Program-made: the position numbers and the translations under genes
Assembly: GCA_963783695.1 (NCBI GenBank)
Contig: CAWAOM010000002.1
Location: 62,001 to 126,000 of the forward strand
Length of the DNA: 64,000 bases
Direction of reading: 5' to 3'
Source: BM003 sp963783695
Lineage (GTDB): Bacteria; Pseudomonadota; Gammaproteobacteria; Steroidobacterales; BM003
In this document: one piece after another, positions 53,193 to 62,994 of the stretch
How positions within the stretch are numbered: the first letter of the stretch is position 1
How the letters are laid out: the number at the start of each line of letters is the position of its first letter
Notes under the pieces: model-generated
What the model was told of the DNA's origin: nothing
The model's database searches: none
The model's input: the letters and a program-made list of their open reading frames with translations, nothing else

Positions 53193-55272
53193 GATGCGCG
53201 ATTTTCTGGTCGAGGTCGGTACGGAAGAACTGCCACCCAAAGATCTCAAACGTCTGTCCGCCGCGTTCCAGGAGTTGCTGGTCGCGGAAATAGCGCGCGC
53301 CGGGCTCGAACATGGCGCGGTTCTCTCATTTGCAACGCCGCGCCGGCTGGCGGTCAGAATCGACGCTTTGGCGACACAGCAACCGGCTCGCAAACTCGAG
53401 ATGCGTGGCCCACCGGTCAAAATCGCATTCGACGCGGATGGCAATCCAACCCGTGCGGCGCTGGCGTTTGCCGACAAATGCGGGGTCGAGGTTGCCGCGC
53501 TCGGGAGAGTCATTGGCGAGAAAGGCGAATGGCTGAGCTATGACGGCGAGGAGTCCGGGCTTGCCACTGCGGCGCTTATGCCCGATCTGGTCGCACGCAG
53601 CCTCGCCCAGTTACCGGTTGCGCGGCGCATGCGCTGGGGCAGCGGCGAGGCCGAGTTTGTGCGGCCGGTACACTGGCTGGTTATGCTTCTGGGCGAGGAA
53701 GTGCTGACTTCGTCGCAGTTCGGCGTCGAGGCGGGGCGCACCACCTATGGCCACCGCTTCCATGCTCCGGGCGCGATCACGCTGGCTCGAGCGGCCGACT
53801 ATCCCGCAGCGCTGGCCGACAAGGGTTTCGTCGTCCCCGACTTCGCTCAACGTCGCGACCGGATCGAAACGGCTGCTGCAGCGGCTGCTCAAGAGGCCGG
53901 GGGCAATGCGCACCTGGATCCGCCATTGCTCGATGAAGTCACGGCCCTGGTCGAGTGGCCGGTGGCACTGGTAGGGAAATTCGATCCCGCTTTCCTGCAG
54001 CTGCCGCGCGAGGTTCTCATCGCGACCCTGCAGAATCACCAGCGCTATTTCCCGATTCTCGCGCGCGACGGGCAGTTGCAACCCGCATTCGTGACCATCA
54101 GTAATCTCGAGAGCACGGCACCGGAGCGGGTTCGCGCTGGCAACGAAAGGGTGATTCGCCCGCGCCTCGCCGACGCCCGGTTTTTCTGGGACACGGACCG
54201 CAAGAAGAGGCTCGCCGATCGCGTCGAGGCACTGAAAGGTGTTGTGTTCCAGGCGAAGCTCGGGACGGTTTACGACAAGAGCCAGCGAGTGGCCGTGCTG
54301 GCAGCCGAGGTAGCGACCGCCAATCATGCCGATTTGGACCATGTAGGCCGCGCCGCCCTCCTCGCCAAATGCGATCTGGTTACCGCAATGGTCGGAGAAT
54401 TCCCGGAGCTGCAGGGTGTGATGGGGAAATACTATGCCGCTCACGACGGCGAGCCGGAAGCCGTTGCCATTGCACTCGAAGAACATTATCTGCCGCGTTT
54501 CGCCGGCGACAGGTTGCCAACGGGTGCGGTCGGACAGGCAATTGCGGTGGCGGACAGGCTCGACACGCTGTGCGGGATATTTGCGATAGGCAAACGGCCG
54601 ACCGGGACGCGCGATCCATTTGCGCTGCGGCGCGCGGCAGTGGGACTACTGCGGATACTGATCGAGGACAAACTGGATCTTCCGTTGCGCGACCTGATCG
54701 GCGTGGCGGTGCATTTGCAACCAGTGAACACGGTCGGTGAATCGCTGGCGGACAACGTCTATGACTACGCGATGGAACGGTTGCGTGCGTATTACAGCGA
54801 TAGCGGGATACTCGGATCGCATCCCGAGGTATTCGACGCCGTGCTGTTGCGCAAACCCGCCTCCCCGCTCGATTTCGATCGCCGCCTTGCCGCGGTTATT
54901 CACTTCATGGCGCTGGAACAGTCCCATACCCTCGCGGCGGCAAATAAACGCGTTGCCAACATCCTGCGCAAGGCCGAAAACGAGTCCCTTCCGGCGCAGC
55001 CCGATCCGGGCTTGTTCGAGCATGCCGAGGAACACCAGCTGTATGACGAACTGATTGCGGCGGAGGCCATCGCAGAGCCGCTGTTTGCAACCCGCAGTTA
55101 TACCGACGCGCTCGCACACCTGGCGCGGCTGCGCACTCCGGTCGATGCGTTTTTCGATGCCGTCATGGTCATGGCGGAAGACCCGGCTCTGCGGCGCAAC
55201 CGTCTCGCGTTGCTGGCCCGGATGCGCGAGTCTTTCTTACGTGTCGCGGACCTGTCGGCGCTTACCGTCTGA
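53185..55272 (+). CDS. glyS: Glycyl-tRNA synthetase beta subunit
   Basis: A 695-residue beta subunit. The typical start FLVEVGTEELPPKDLKRL, the GEFPELQGVMGKYYA motif in the HD-like domain and the C-terminal anticodon-binding (DALR-type) region are present. The ATG at 53185 overlaps glyQ; ATG 53194 is possible. Gene pair is typical of gammaproteobacteria. Confidence 0.96.
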   Translation: MAEMRDFLVEVGTEELPPKDLKRLSAAFQELLVAEIARAGLEHGAVLSFATPRRLAVRIDALATQQPARKLEMRGPPVKIAFDADGNPTRAALAFADKCGVEVAALGRVIGEKGEWLSYDGEESGLATAALMPDLVARSLAQLPVARRMRWGSGEAEFVRPVHWLVMLLGEEVLTSSQFGVEAGRTTYGHRFHAPGAITLARAADYPAALADKGFVVPDFAQRRDRIETAAAAAAQEAGGNAHLDPPLLDEVTALVEWPVALVGKFDPAFLQLPREVLIATLQNHQRYFPILARDGQLQPAFVTISNLESTAPERVRAGNERVIRPRLADARFFWDTDRKKRLADRVEALKGVVFQAKLGTVYDKSQRVAVLAAEVATANHADLDHVGRAALLAKCDLVTAMVGEFPELQGVMGKYYAAHDGEPEAVAIALEEHYLPRFAGDRLPTGAVGQAIAVADRLDTLCGIFAIGKRPTGTRDPFALRRAAVGLLRILIEDKLDLPLRDLIGVAVHLQPVNTVGESLADNVYDYAMERLRAYYSDSGILGSHPEVFDAVLLRKPASPLDFDRRLAAVIHFMALEQSHTLAAANKRVANILRKAENESLPAQPDPGLFEHAEEHQLYDELIAAEAIAEPLFATRSYTDALAHLARLRTPVDAFFDAVMVMAEDPALRRNRLALLARMRESFLRVADLSALTV

Positions 55273-55283
55273 GGCCACTACGT

Positions 55284-55844
55284 GTGAACACCGATGCCAT
55301 ACGTCTGGTGGTGCTGGACCGCGACGGCGTTATCAACGAGGCCCCGGAGAGCTATGTGCTCAGCTTGCGAGACTGGGTCCCGATCAAGGGAAGCCCCGAT
55401 GCCATCGCGACGCTGAACCGGAACGGTTTCACCGTTTGTGTTGCCACGAATCAGTCCTGTATCGGTCGTGGTCTTGTCAGTCGCGGCGACGTGGATCTCA
55501 TTCACAAGGTCATGTGCGACCGGGTCGAGCAAGCCGGTGGCAGAATCGATCGCATATGGCTGTGCCCGCATCGCCCGGAGCAGTTATGCGAGTGCCGCAA
55601 GCCCGCGGCCGGGATGTTGCGCCAGATCGCGGCGTATTATGGTGTCGGTCTTGACCGCGTTCCGGTCGTTGGCGATGCTGCGACCGATCTTGAGGCGGCC
55701 GCCAGCGTCGGTGCCCGCGGGCTGCTGGTGCTTACCGGGAAGGGACACGACACGCTCGCAGCACTGGGCAAGAACAGGGTGCCGGAAGTGTATGCTGACC
55801 TGAGTGGGGTTGCCGCCATGCTTATCGACGGGACTGGGAACTGA
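55284..55844 (+). CDS. gmhB: D-glycero-beta-D-manno-heptose-1,7-bisphosphate 7-phosphatase
   Basis: A 186-residue HAD phosphatase of lipopolysaccharide core heptose synthesis. Nucleophile motif VLDRDGVIN, the second Ser/Thr motif ATNQS, the zinc-binding CPHRPEQLCECRKP and motif III VVGDAATDLEAA are intact. The start is GTG, 11 bases after glyS. Following gene order (glyQS-gmhB-acyltransferase) is frequent in gammaproteobacteria. Confidence 0.95.
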   Translation: MNTDAIRLVVLDRDGVINEAPESYVLSLRDWVPIKGSPDAIATLNRNGFTVCVATNQSCIGRGLVSRGDVDLIHKVMCDRVEQAGGRIDRIWLCPHRPEQLCECRKPAAGMLRQIAAYYGVGLDRVPVVGDAATDLEAAASVGARGLLVLTGKGHDTLAALGKNRVPEVYADLSGVAAMLIDGTGN

Positions 55845-55848
55845 CGCA

Positions 55849-56589
55849 ATGCTCTACCTGCGATCGCTGATTTTTACCGTACTGTTCATCGTGACCATCG
55901 TCATCACGTCTGCGTTGATAGTTATTTTTGGCGTGTTCAACAGGCGGATCGGATTCAGGATCGGCAGCATCTGGGCCCGGGCCATCATGGACTTTGGGGC
56001 ATGGTTTTGCGGGATGCGTTATGTGGTTGAGGGCGCCGAAAATATCCCCGGCGAACCCTCCGTCGCGCTGATGAAACATTCCTCGACCTGGGAAACGATC
56101 GCCGGACTTTTTTTCGTCCCGCAACACACCTGGGTCCTGAAACGGGAATTGATGTGGATCCCGATCGTCGGCTGGGCGCTGTACATCCTCAATCCAATAG
56201 CAATCAACCGCAGCGCCGGAAGATCCGCGGTACAACAGGTTCTGCGGCAGGGTCGCGAACGGCTCGCGGACGGATTGTGGATCGTTATTTTTCCCGAGGG
56301 AACCCGGGTGGTCCCGGGCCAGACACGCCGCTATGGCATGTCTGGAGTTTTGCTCGCAAGCGATACAGGCGCGCCACTCGTGCCGATCGCCCACAATGCC
56401 GGTGACTGCTGGCGGCGGCGTGGCCTGATCAAGAAACCGGGCCTGATCCGCGTCGTTATCGGCAAACCCATCCCGACCGAAGGGCGTGCCCCGAGAGAGG
56501 TCAATGCCGAAGCCCAGAACTGGATCGAATCGACGATCGCCGGCTTCTCGACCACCGCGCCAAACCAAACGAAAAATCTCGAGAGATAA
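55849..56589 (+). CDS. 1-acyl-glycerol-3-phosphate acyltransferase (PlsC-like)
   Basis: A 246-residue LPLAT with an N-terminal membrane helix (LIFTVLFIVTIVITSALIVIFG). The acyl-transfer motif is KHSSTWET, i.e. His-x4-Glu instead of the common His-x4-Asp, as in a subgroup of proteobacterial enzymes, and the FPEGTR motif is present. It probably makes phosphatidic acid. The ATG is 4 bases after gmhB. It ends 30 bases from the convergent gyrB; that gap is AT-rich and has no clear hairpin. Confidence 0.92.
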   Translation: MLYLRSLIFTVLFIVTIVITSALIVIFGVFNRRIGFRIGSIWARAIMDFGAWFCGMRYVVEGAENIPGEPSVALMKHSSTWETIAGLFFVPQHTWVLKRELMWIPIVGWALYILNPIAINRSAGRSAVQQVLRQGRERLADGLWIVIFPEGTRVVPGQTRRYGMSGVLLASDTGAPLVPIAHNAGDCWRRRGLIKKPGLIRVVIGKPIPTEGRAPREVNAEAQNWIESTIAGFSTTAPNQTKNLER

Positions 56590-56619
56590 CCGTATCTAGC
56601 TAATTATTCCCATATATAA

Positions 56620-59037
56620 CTATATATCGAGATTGGCCACGGTCAGGGCATTTCGTTCGATGAATTCCCGGCGAGGTTCAACCTGGTCGCCCATCAGGGT
56701 CGAGAATATCTCATCGGCCGCCACCGCATCCTCGATACGCACCTGCATCAGGCGACGGCTGTCCGGGTTAATGGTCGTTTCCCACAGCTGGTCCGGATTC
56801 ATCTCGCCGAGGCCCTTGTAGCGCTGGACATGCAGACCGCGACGCGCCTGCTCCATCAGCCAGACCATCGCCTCTTCGAAACCGGAAATGTCGAGGCGTC
56901 GTTCGCCACGCTGAACATACGCCCCGTCATCGATCAACTGACCCATTTCCGCGCCGAGTTCAGCAATTCTCCGATACTCGGGAGCTTTGAAAAACTCCAT
57001 TTGAATCAGTTTGTTAGAGGTAACCCCATGGCTGGTTATCGCAATTTCGATGGCTCCGGATTCACCCACTTCTCCGCTAAGCCAGCGCACCGCGAAACGC
57101 TCGGTTTCACTGTCGTCCGCAGCCATTAACTCGTGCAGTTGTTCAGCCCAGCGGGTCAGCCATTCGGCATCATCAATATGCTCATCGGTTACCCGGGGCA
57201 TATACAGCAGTTGATGCAGAACTCTGGCGTTATAGCGCAGTGCCCAGCGGCGAATGATCGCTTCGACCTCGACGTATTTACGCGCCAGACTTTCCAGTGC
57301 CGGGCCACGTACAGGCGGAGCGTGGGCATTGACGAACAACGCAGCGTTTTCGAGAGCGGAATTTAACAGGTAAGCGTCAAGTTCGGCGTCGTCCTTGAGA
57401 TATCTTTCCTGTTTACCCTTGCGAACCTTGTAAAGCGGGGGCTGCGCAATATAAATATGACCGCGCTCAATCAACTCCGGCATTTGACGGTAGAAAAAGG
57501 TCAGCAGAAGCGTTCGGATATGCGATCCGTCAACGTCGGCATCGGTCATGATAATGACGCGGTGATAACGCAGCTTGTCGGGATCAAAATCCTCGCGGCC
57601 GATGCCGCAGCCCAGCGCCGTTATCAATGTACCTACCTCGACGGAGGACAACATCTTGTCAAACCGTGCTTTCTCGACGTTGAGAATTTTGCCCTTCAAC
57701 GGCAACACCGCCTGGGTTCTGCGGTCGCGACCCTGTTTGGCGGATCCGCCGGCCGAATCACCCTCGACGAGGAATAATTCTGATTTTGCCGGATCCTTCT
57801 CCTGACAGTCCGCCAGTTTGCCCGGCAGACCGGCAACGTCAAGAGCGCCCTTGCGCCGCGTCATTTCGCGAGCCTTCCGAGCGGCCTCGCGGGCCCGCGC
57901 TGCCTCGATCATCTTGGCGACAATGGCCTTTGCTTCGGCGGGGTTTTCAAGCAGAAAGTCGTCCAGTTTCTCCGCCACCACGGATTCCACGGCTGCCTTG
58001 ACCTCCGAGGAAACCAGTTTGTCCTTGGTCTGCGACGAAAACTTGGGGTCCGGTACTTTGACCGACAGCACCGCGGTCAGACCTTCGCGCGAGTCATCGC
58101 CACTCGTCGAGACTTTCTCCTTTTTCAGGAGACCCTCGCGCTCCATGTAATTGTTCAGCGTTCGCGTCAGCGCGCTACGAAACCCCGCCAGGTGGGTACC
58201 GCCATCGCGTTGCGGGATATTGTTGGTAAAGCAGAACATGTTCTCCTGATAGGAGTCGTTCCACTGCATTGATACTTCGACCGCCATATCGTCTCGATCG
58301 GCCAAAAAATGCAGGACCGTCGGGTGCACCGCACTTTTTTTGCGGTTGAGATGTTCGACGAAAGCCCGGATGCCACCCTCGTACTCGAACACATCTTCGC
58401 GGCCGGTTCGCTCGTCACGCAAGTGAATCCGCACGCCAGAGTTCAGAAACGACAACTCACGCAGGCGCTTGGCGAGGATCTCGTAGTGAAACTCGATGTT
58501 GTTGAATATCTCATCGCTCGGCTTAAACCGAATCGTCGTTCCGCTGCGATCGGAGTCGCCCGTTATCTGCAGCGGCGTAACCGGTTCGCCGAGCTGATAT
58601 TCCTGGTAGTGAACGTGGCCGTCGCGATAAACCGTCAGCTCGAGTTGTTCCGAGAGTGCATTCACGACCGAAACGCCGACCCCGTGCAGACCGCCCGACA
58701 CCTTGTAGGAATTGTCATCGAACTTTCCGCCAGCGTGCAGAACCGTCATGATGACTTCAGCCGCGGAACGGCCTTCCTCGGCGTGCATGCCAACCGGTAC
58801 GCCGCGGCCGTCATCGGTAATCGTTACCGACTCATCGGCATGAATAGTGACCGTTACCTCAGAACAATGCCCCGCCAGCGCTTCGTCTATCGAATTATCG
58901 ACAACCTCGAACACCATGTGGTGGAGGCCGGTCCCGTCATCTGTGTCTCCTATGTACATCCCTGGACGCTTGCGCACCGCGTCGAGGCCTTTCAACACTT
59001 TGATATTTCGGGAGTCGTAGGAGTTTTCGTTTGACAT
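56620..59037 (-). CDS. gyrB: DNA gyrase subunit B
   Basis: An 805-residue ATPase subunit of gyrase. GHKL motifs EVVDNSIDEALAGHC, DDGRGVPVG and GGLHGVGVSVVNAL, and the Toprim EGDSAGGSAKQGRDRR and DADVDGSHIRTLL motifs are present; the DNA-binding end is complete. Last gene of dnaA-dnaN-recF-gyrB, read leftward away from the origin. Confidence 0.98.
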   Translation of the reverse strand: MSNENSYDSRNIKVLKGLDAVRKRPGMYIGDTDDGTGLHHMVFEVVDNSIDEALAGHCSEVTVTIHADESVTITDDGRGVPVGMHAEEGRSAAEVIMTVLHAGGKFDDNSYKVSGGLHGVGVSVVNALSEQLELTVYRDGHVHYQEYQLGEPVTPLQITGDSDRSGTTIRFKPSDEIFNNIEFHYEILAKRLRELSFLNSGVRIHLRDERTGREDVFEYEGGIRAFVEHLNRKKSAVHPTVLHFLADRDDMAVEVSMQWNDSYQENMFCFTNNIPQRDGGTHLAGFRSALTRTLNNYMEREGLLKKEKVSTSGDDSREGLTAVLSVKVPDPKFSSQTKDKLVSSEVKAAVESVVAEKLDDFLLENPAEAKAIVAKMIEAARAREAARKAREMTRRKGALDVAGLPGKLADCQEKDPAKSELFLVEGDSAGGSAKQGRDRRTQAVLPLKGKILNVEKARFDKMLSSVEVGTLITALGCGIGREDFDPDKLRYHRVIIMTDADVDGSHIRTLLLTFFYRQMPELIERGHIYIAQPPLYKVRKGKQERYLKDDAELDAYLLNSALENAALFVNAHAPPVRGPALESLARKYVEVEAIIRRWALRYNARVLHQLLYMPRVTDEHIDDAEWLTRWAEQLHELMAADDSETERFAVRWLSGEVGESGAIEIAITSHGVTSNKLIQMEFFKAPEYRRIAELGAEMGQLIDDGAYVQRGERRLDISGFEEAMVWLMEQARRGLHVQRYKGLGEMNPDQLWETTINPDSRRLMQVRIEDAVAADEIFSTLMGDQVEPRREFIERNALTVANLDI

Positions 59038-59064
59038 GCGGATACCTTGTGACCAATCCGGCCA

Positions 59065-60132
59065 TTATACCATCCGCTGCATTTCTCCATGTTCCACGTG
59101 AAACCTTTTTGTATCCTCTGGGAGCGGCAGATCCCTGCCCGGCAACTGCGTAACAAACATCTGCAATGGCAGGGAACACGCCAGCTTTAGCAACCGCTCG
59201 ACACGGGTCTGGTCCAACTCTGCTTCCGGGTCATCAAGCAGCAGAACGCCGGGTTCTCCGCAACGTTGGTGAAGCAGTTGCATCTGCGCCAGCGTGATCG
59301 CGGCAGACAACAGTTTTTGCTGTCCACGCGACACCCGCCCGCGCGCCGCATGCCCGGCCAGCCGCAGCCGCAGATCCGCCCGGTGCGGTCCAAGTTGTGA
59401 CGCACCGTATTCCCGATCCCGACCGCGGTGCTGCCTGAGACACGCAGCCAGCTCCTGATCCTGCGGCCAGCCGCGGCGGTATTCGCAAACCAGATCTTCG
59501 CCGAGTAACGTCATACCGAGGCTTTGCACGCTGCCCTGAAGAAGCTCCGCGTAGCGACGTCTTGCCGCATCGACCTCCGCTGCCGCCACCGCCAACTCCC
59601 CCTCCCAAGCCTCAATGACCGCATCCGAGCCGCCGTTGCGGAGCAGCACATTGCGCTGTTGATTTGCTTTGCGGTAGCGACGCCACGCCGAGATAAAGGA
59701 ATGTTCCACGTGAAACACACCCCAATCGAGAAACTGCCGACGCAGCGCTGGTCCGTCCTCAACGAGTTTGTGAACATTCGGATCGAGGTTTTGCACCGGT
59801 AAAGCCCCGGCCAGTTCTGCCAGTCCTCGCACCTTGCTGCCGCCAAGGTGCGCCTCCAACCCATGGCTGGAGCCACTGACACCTGCGACCCGCGGACCAG
59901 CCGCTGAATCCAGCCATCCCACCACCGTGAAGGCCGTTGCGCCATCGCGAACCAGGCTGGTCAGACGACCGGATCGGAACGATCGGCCGCGTCCGAGGAC
60001 ATAGATTGCTTCGAGCAAACTGGTTTTGCCCGAAGCATTTTGTCCTTCAATCAGATTTACTTGCGAGCCGAAGTCGGCATCGACTTTTCGCAAACAACGG
60101 AAGTTCTCGACCTGGAGTCTGTTGACAGCCAT
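59065..60132 (-). CDS. recF: DNA repair and replication protein RecF
   Basis: A 355-residue SMC-like ATPase that helps load RecA at gaps. Walker A is GQNASGKTS near residue 31, the signature RGQQKLLSAAI and Walker B VLLLDDPEAELD follow. The ATG at 60132 is used; a TTG four codons upstream gives the longer frame. It lies 27 bases before gyrB and 19 bases after dnaN. Confidence 0.96.
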   Translation of the reverse strand: MAVNRLQVENFRCLRKVDADFGSQVNLIEGQNASGKTSLLEAIYVLGRGRSFRSGRLTSLVRDGATAFTVVGWLDSAAGPRVAGVSGSSHGLEAHLGGSKVRGLAELAGALPVQNLDPNVHKLVEDGPALRRQFLDWGVFHVEHSFISAWRRYRKANQQRNVLLRNGGSDAVIEAWEGELAVAAAEVDAARRRYAELLQGSVQSLGMTLLGEDLVCEYRRGWPQDQELAACLRQHRGRDREYGASQLGPHRADLRLRLAGHAARGRVSRGQQKLLSAAITLAQMQLLHQRCGEPGVLLLDDPEAELDQTRVERLLKLACSLPLQMFVTQLPGRDLPLPEDTKRFHVEHGEMQRMV

Positions 60133-60151
60133 GCCGAGGCGCAAACCGTGA

Positions 60152-61249
60152 TTACAGACGCATCGGCATCACGACGTATTTGCAGTCCGGATTCTCGTCG
60201 GCCGAAACCAGGCAACTACTATTGGAATCGTGCAAACCAACCCGAACCTGTTCGCTATCAACTGCAGCGAGGGCGTCAAGCAGGTAATTGACATTGAAAC
60301 CGATTTCCAGTCCTTCGCCGTCGTAGGAAACCTCGATCTCCTCTTCGGCTTCCTCCTGTTCCGGATTGTGCGCCTGCAGGACCAGGCCGTTTTCCTTCAG
60401 TTCCAACCGGATGCCGCGGTACTTCTCGTTAGACAGAATCGCGGTGCGCTGCAGCGCCGAGCGCAGTACGCTGCGATCGGCGATCAGATGCTTGTCCTGA
60501 TTTTGCGGAATAACCCGGCTGTATTCGGGAAAACGCCCGTCAATCAGCTTCGAGGTAAATCGAATTCCGTCGAGCGATACCCGTATGTGATTCGTACCCA
60601 CCGATATCGAAGCGGATCCCTGATCGCCGAGCAAACGTTGCAGTTCAAGCACACCCTTGCGTGGAACGATAACCTGCTGACCGGCGGCAAGCTCTTCGCT
60701 GAGTTGAATTTCCGCCATCGCGAGACGGTGACCATCGGTTGCGACAGCACGCAGGTGCTGCCCCTCTGCCTCGACGAGCATCCCGTTGAGGTAGTAGCGA
60801 ACGTCCTGCTGCGCCATTGAGAAATGGGTCTTTTCCAGTAACCTGCGCAGGGACTTTTGCTCCACTTCCAAATCGAGCTGGCTGTTTATTTGCTCGATAA
60901 CAGGAAACTCCGATGCCGGCAGTGTCGACAATGTGAAGCGGCTACGACCCGACCGAATCATGATCCGGTCACCGTTTTGCGTGACATTGACGGTCGCACC
61001 CTCCGGCAGTGCGCGGACAATATCCAGCATTTTTCTACCGGGCACCGTAATTTCACCGGGTTCCTGAACAGTCAGTTCACCGAAAGCAACGAGCTCGACT
61101 TCCAGATCGGTCGCGGTAACTTCCAGCCGATCATCCGTTGCCACCAGTAGCACATTCGCCAGGATCGGCATGGTCTGGCGACGTTCGACAACACCGATAA
61201 CCGCTTGCAGCGGGGCCAGGAGAGCCTCTCTTTCCGCGCTCAACTTCAT
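60152..61249 (-). CDS. dnaN: DNA polymerase III beta sliding clamp
   Basis: A 365-residue clamp of three similar domains, starting MKLSAEREALLAPLQAVIGV and ending with the conserved VVMPMRL. Clamp-loading and hydrophobic pocket residues in the ends of domain II/III are present (AVDSEQVRVGLHD, SCLVSADEN). Its promoter lies in the 215-base AT-rich gap after dnaA. Confidence 0.98.
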   Translation of the reverse strand: MKLSAEREALLAPLQAVIGVVERRQTMPILANVLLVATDDRLEVTATDLEVELVAFGELTVQEPGEITVPGRKMLDIVRALPEGATVNVTQNGDRIMIRSGRSRFTLSTLPASEFPVIEQINSQLDLEVEQKSLRRLLEKTHFSMAQQDVRYYLNGMLVEAEGQHLRAVATDGHRLAMAEIQLSEELAAGQQVIVPRKGVLELQRLLGDQGSASISVGTNHIRVSLDGIRFTSKLIDGRFPEYSRVIPQNQDKHLIADRSVLRSALQRTAILSNEKYRGIRLELKENGLVLQAHNPEQEEAEEEIEVSYDGEGLEIGFNVNYLLDALAAVDSEQVRVGLHDSNSSCLVSADENPDCKYVVMPMRL

Positions 61250-61464
61250 TGGTCAACACCCATATATAAATAAACTAATTAAAATCTATATTGTTACTAC
61301 TATTACGGCCCGACAATTCTTGGGATAAGTTTTAAATTTGTTATATAAATCAATAACTTAATTGATGTTTTTTTACATGCACAGCGCAGGTACCGATGCA
61401 GGTAGCAGCTGTAGACAGATTGTGGATAAATATCTGTCAACGGTTTATCCACAGTCCGTCCACG
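61250..61464. other. Probable replication origin (oriC) between dnaA and dnaN
   Basis: The gap is strongly AT-rich for this genome (61260-61380, with runs such as ATAAATAAACTAATTAAAA and TTATATAAATCAATAA). It contains two perfect DnaA boxes in opposite orientation: TGTGGATAA (61421-61429) and TTATCCACA (61445-61453), and a near match at 61320-61328. AT-rich unwinding DNA beside DnaA boxes next to dnaA is the classic origin layout. A third perfect box lies at 62870-62878 upstream of dnaA, so both flanks of dnaA could contribute. Replication itself is inferred. Confidence 0.7.
61421..61453. promoter_or_regulatory. Pair of perfect DnaA boxes
   Basis: TGTGGATAA at 61421-61429 and TTATCCACA at 61445-61453 face each other with 15 bases between them. 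Both match the 9-base consensus exactly. They lie within 35 bases of the dnaA stop. Confidence 0.85.
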
Positions 61465-62796
61465 TCATCCCGCCAGGGTTCTCAACAGGTTTTGATAGTC
61501 TTCGCTGATTCTTGTGTCTGTCTCTCTTAACTCTTTGATTTTTCTACAAGCATGCAGCACCGTCGTATGATCCCGGCCGCCAAACGCATCGCCGATTTCG
61601 GGCAGACTATGGTTGGTCAGTTCCTTTGACAGCGCCATTCCAATCTGGCGCGGACGCGTAATCGAGCGGCTGCGCCTTTTCGATAGAAGATCGGCGACTC
61701 TTATCTTGTAGTATTCGGCAACAGTGCGCTGGATATTGTCCACGGTAACCAGTCGTTCCTGCAACGCCAGCAAATCACGCAGCGCCTCTTTGGCGAAATC
61801 CATTGTGATGGGCTGACCGGTGAACTCGGCGTTTGCCTTCAACCGCCTCAGCGCCCCCTCGAGTTCACGAATGTTCGAGCGGATCCGCTTTGCAACGAAG
61901 AACGCCACCTCGTCAGGCAAAGCGATATCCGCCGCTGCTGCCTTGCTCATCAGGATCGCCACGCTGGTTTCGAGTTCCGGGGGTTCAATCGCGACGGTCA
62001 GTCCCCAGCCGAAGCGCGATTTCAGTCTTTCCTCCAGGCCATCGACTTCCTTCGGATAGCGGTCGCAGGTAAGAATGACCTGCTGTTGCCCTTCCAGCAG
62101 CGCGTTAAAAGTGTGAAAAAATTCCTCCTGCGACCGTTCTTTGCCGGCAAAGAACTGGATATCGTCGATCATCAGTGCATCGAGGGAACGGTAGGCCTGT
62201 TTGAACTCATTGATCGTGTTGTGCTGCAACGCCCGAACCATGTCGCCGACAAAACGTTCCGAGTGTACATAGGCGACCCGTGCGTTGTCGTTGTCGGCGA
62301 TCATCTTGTTGCCGACCGCATGCATCAGGTGAGTTTTGCCAAGCCCCACTCCGCCGTATATAAACAACGGGTTATAAGCTGTACCGGGGTTGGTGGCCAC
62401 CTGGAAAGCGGCCGCACGCGCGAGTTGGTTGCTTTTGCCCTCGACGAAACTCGGGAAAGTAAAACTGCCGTTGAGGCGGCTGCCCATCACCTCGGGAATG
62501 CGCGGCTTGCTTTCGGGCGCGCCGGTGGCAGCTACACGTGGTGGCATCGATTCGACCGATCCTACCTCGAGCAGAACGACCGGCGCGCGGATGCCACCGA
62601 CATTGCGTACCGCGCCGGTGATCCTGTCCAGGTAATTTTGATTGATCCAGTCGACGACGTAGCGGTTCGGCGCGAGAAGCTTGAGCACACCGCCATCCTC
62701 GATTGCCTGCAGAGGCAGAATCCAGGTATTAAAAAGCTGTTCGTCGAGCTCGTTTTCGAGCTCTCCCAGACAGCGAATCCATAGTGCGGAACTCAC
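61465..62796 (-). CDS. dnaA: Chromosomal replication initiator DnaA
   Basis: A 443-residue initiator. Domain I begins SALWIRCLGELENEL, the AAA+ domain carries Walker A GGVGLGKTH and Walker B LMIDDIQFF, and the DNA-binding domain ends with the DnaA signature RDHTTVLHACRKI. The GTG at 62796 with GGGGG upstream gives a start like other DnaA proteins (SSALW); a TTG three codons earlier is possible. Confidence 0.97.
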   Translation of the reverse strand: MSSALWIRCLGELENELDEQLFNTWILPLQAIEDGGVLKLLAPNRYVVDWINQNYLDRITGAVRNVGGIRAPVVLLEVGSVESMPPRVAATGAPESKPRIPEVMGSRLNGSFTFPSFVEGKSNQLARAAAFQVATNPGTAYNPLFIYGGVGLGKTHLMHAVGNKMIADNDNARVAYVHSERFVGDMVRALQHNTINEFKQAYRSLDALMIDDIQFFAGKERSQEEFFHTFNALLEGQQQVILTCDRYPKEVDGLEERLKSRFGWGLTVAIEPPELETSVAILMSKAAAADIALPDEVAFFVAKRIRSNIRELEGALRRLKANAEFTGQPITMDFAKEALRDLLALQERLVTVDNIQRTVAEYYKIRVADLLSKRRSRSITRPRQIGMALSKELTNHSLPEIGDAFGGRDHTTVLHACRKIKELRETDTRISEDYQNLLRTLAG

Positions 62797-62869
62797 CAGC
62801 GCCAACCCCCAGAGAAACGCGGCACGTGACGATGAGAAAGGGAAGGCAGTCTACCCGCGTTTCGGTGAG

Positions 62870-62878
62870 TTATCCACA
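62870..62878 (+). promoter_or_regulatory. DnaA box upstream of dnaA
   Basis: TTATCCACA, a perfect DnaA box, in the 198-base divergent gap between dnaA and rpmH. It may belong to the origin or to self-regulation of dnaA. Confidence 0.8.
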
Positions 62879-62911
62879 GCCCCTGAAGCCTGTGCTTTTT
62901 TCTTCGCAGAG

Positions 62912-62940
62912 TTGACCCGCGGCCGCCCCCGGATTATCCT
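62912..62940 (+). promoter_or_regulatory. Sigma-70 promoter of rpmH
   Basis: TTGACC (62912-62917), 17-base spacer, TATCCT (62935-62940). Start of transcription is expected near 62947, about 50 bases before rpmH. Confidence 0.75.
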
Positions 62941-62994
62941 TGCGCGTTTTCCGTTAGCCCCGGGCCCGGCAGAATTCTTAGGGAAGCCGTAACC

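Noticed and set aside
56590..56619. AT-rich repeat between the acyltransferase and gyrB as a terminator
   Set aside because: TATATAACTATATAT lacks a GC stem, so it does not form a convincing hairpin.
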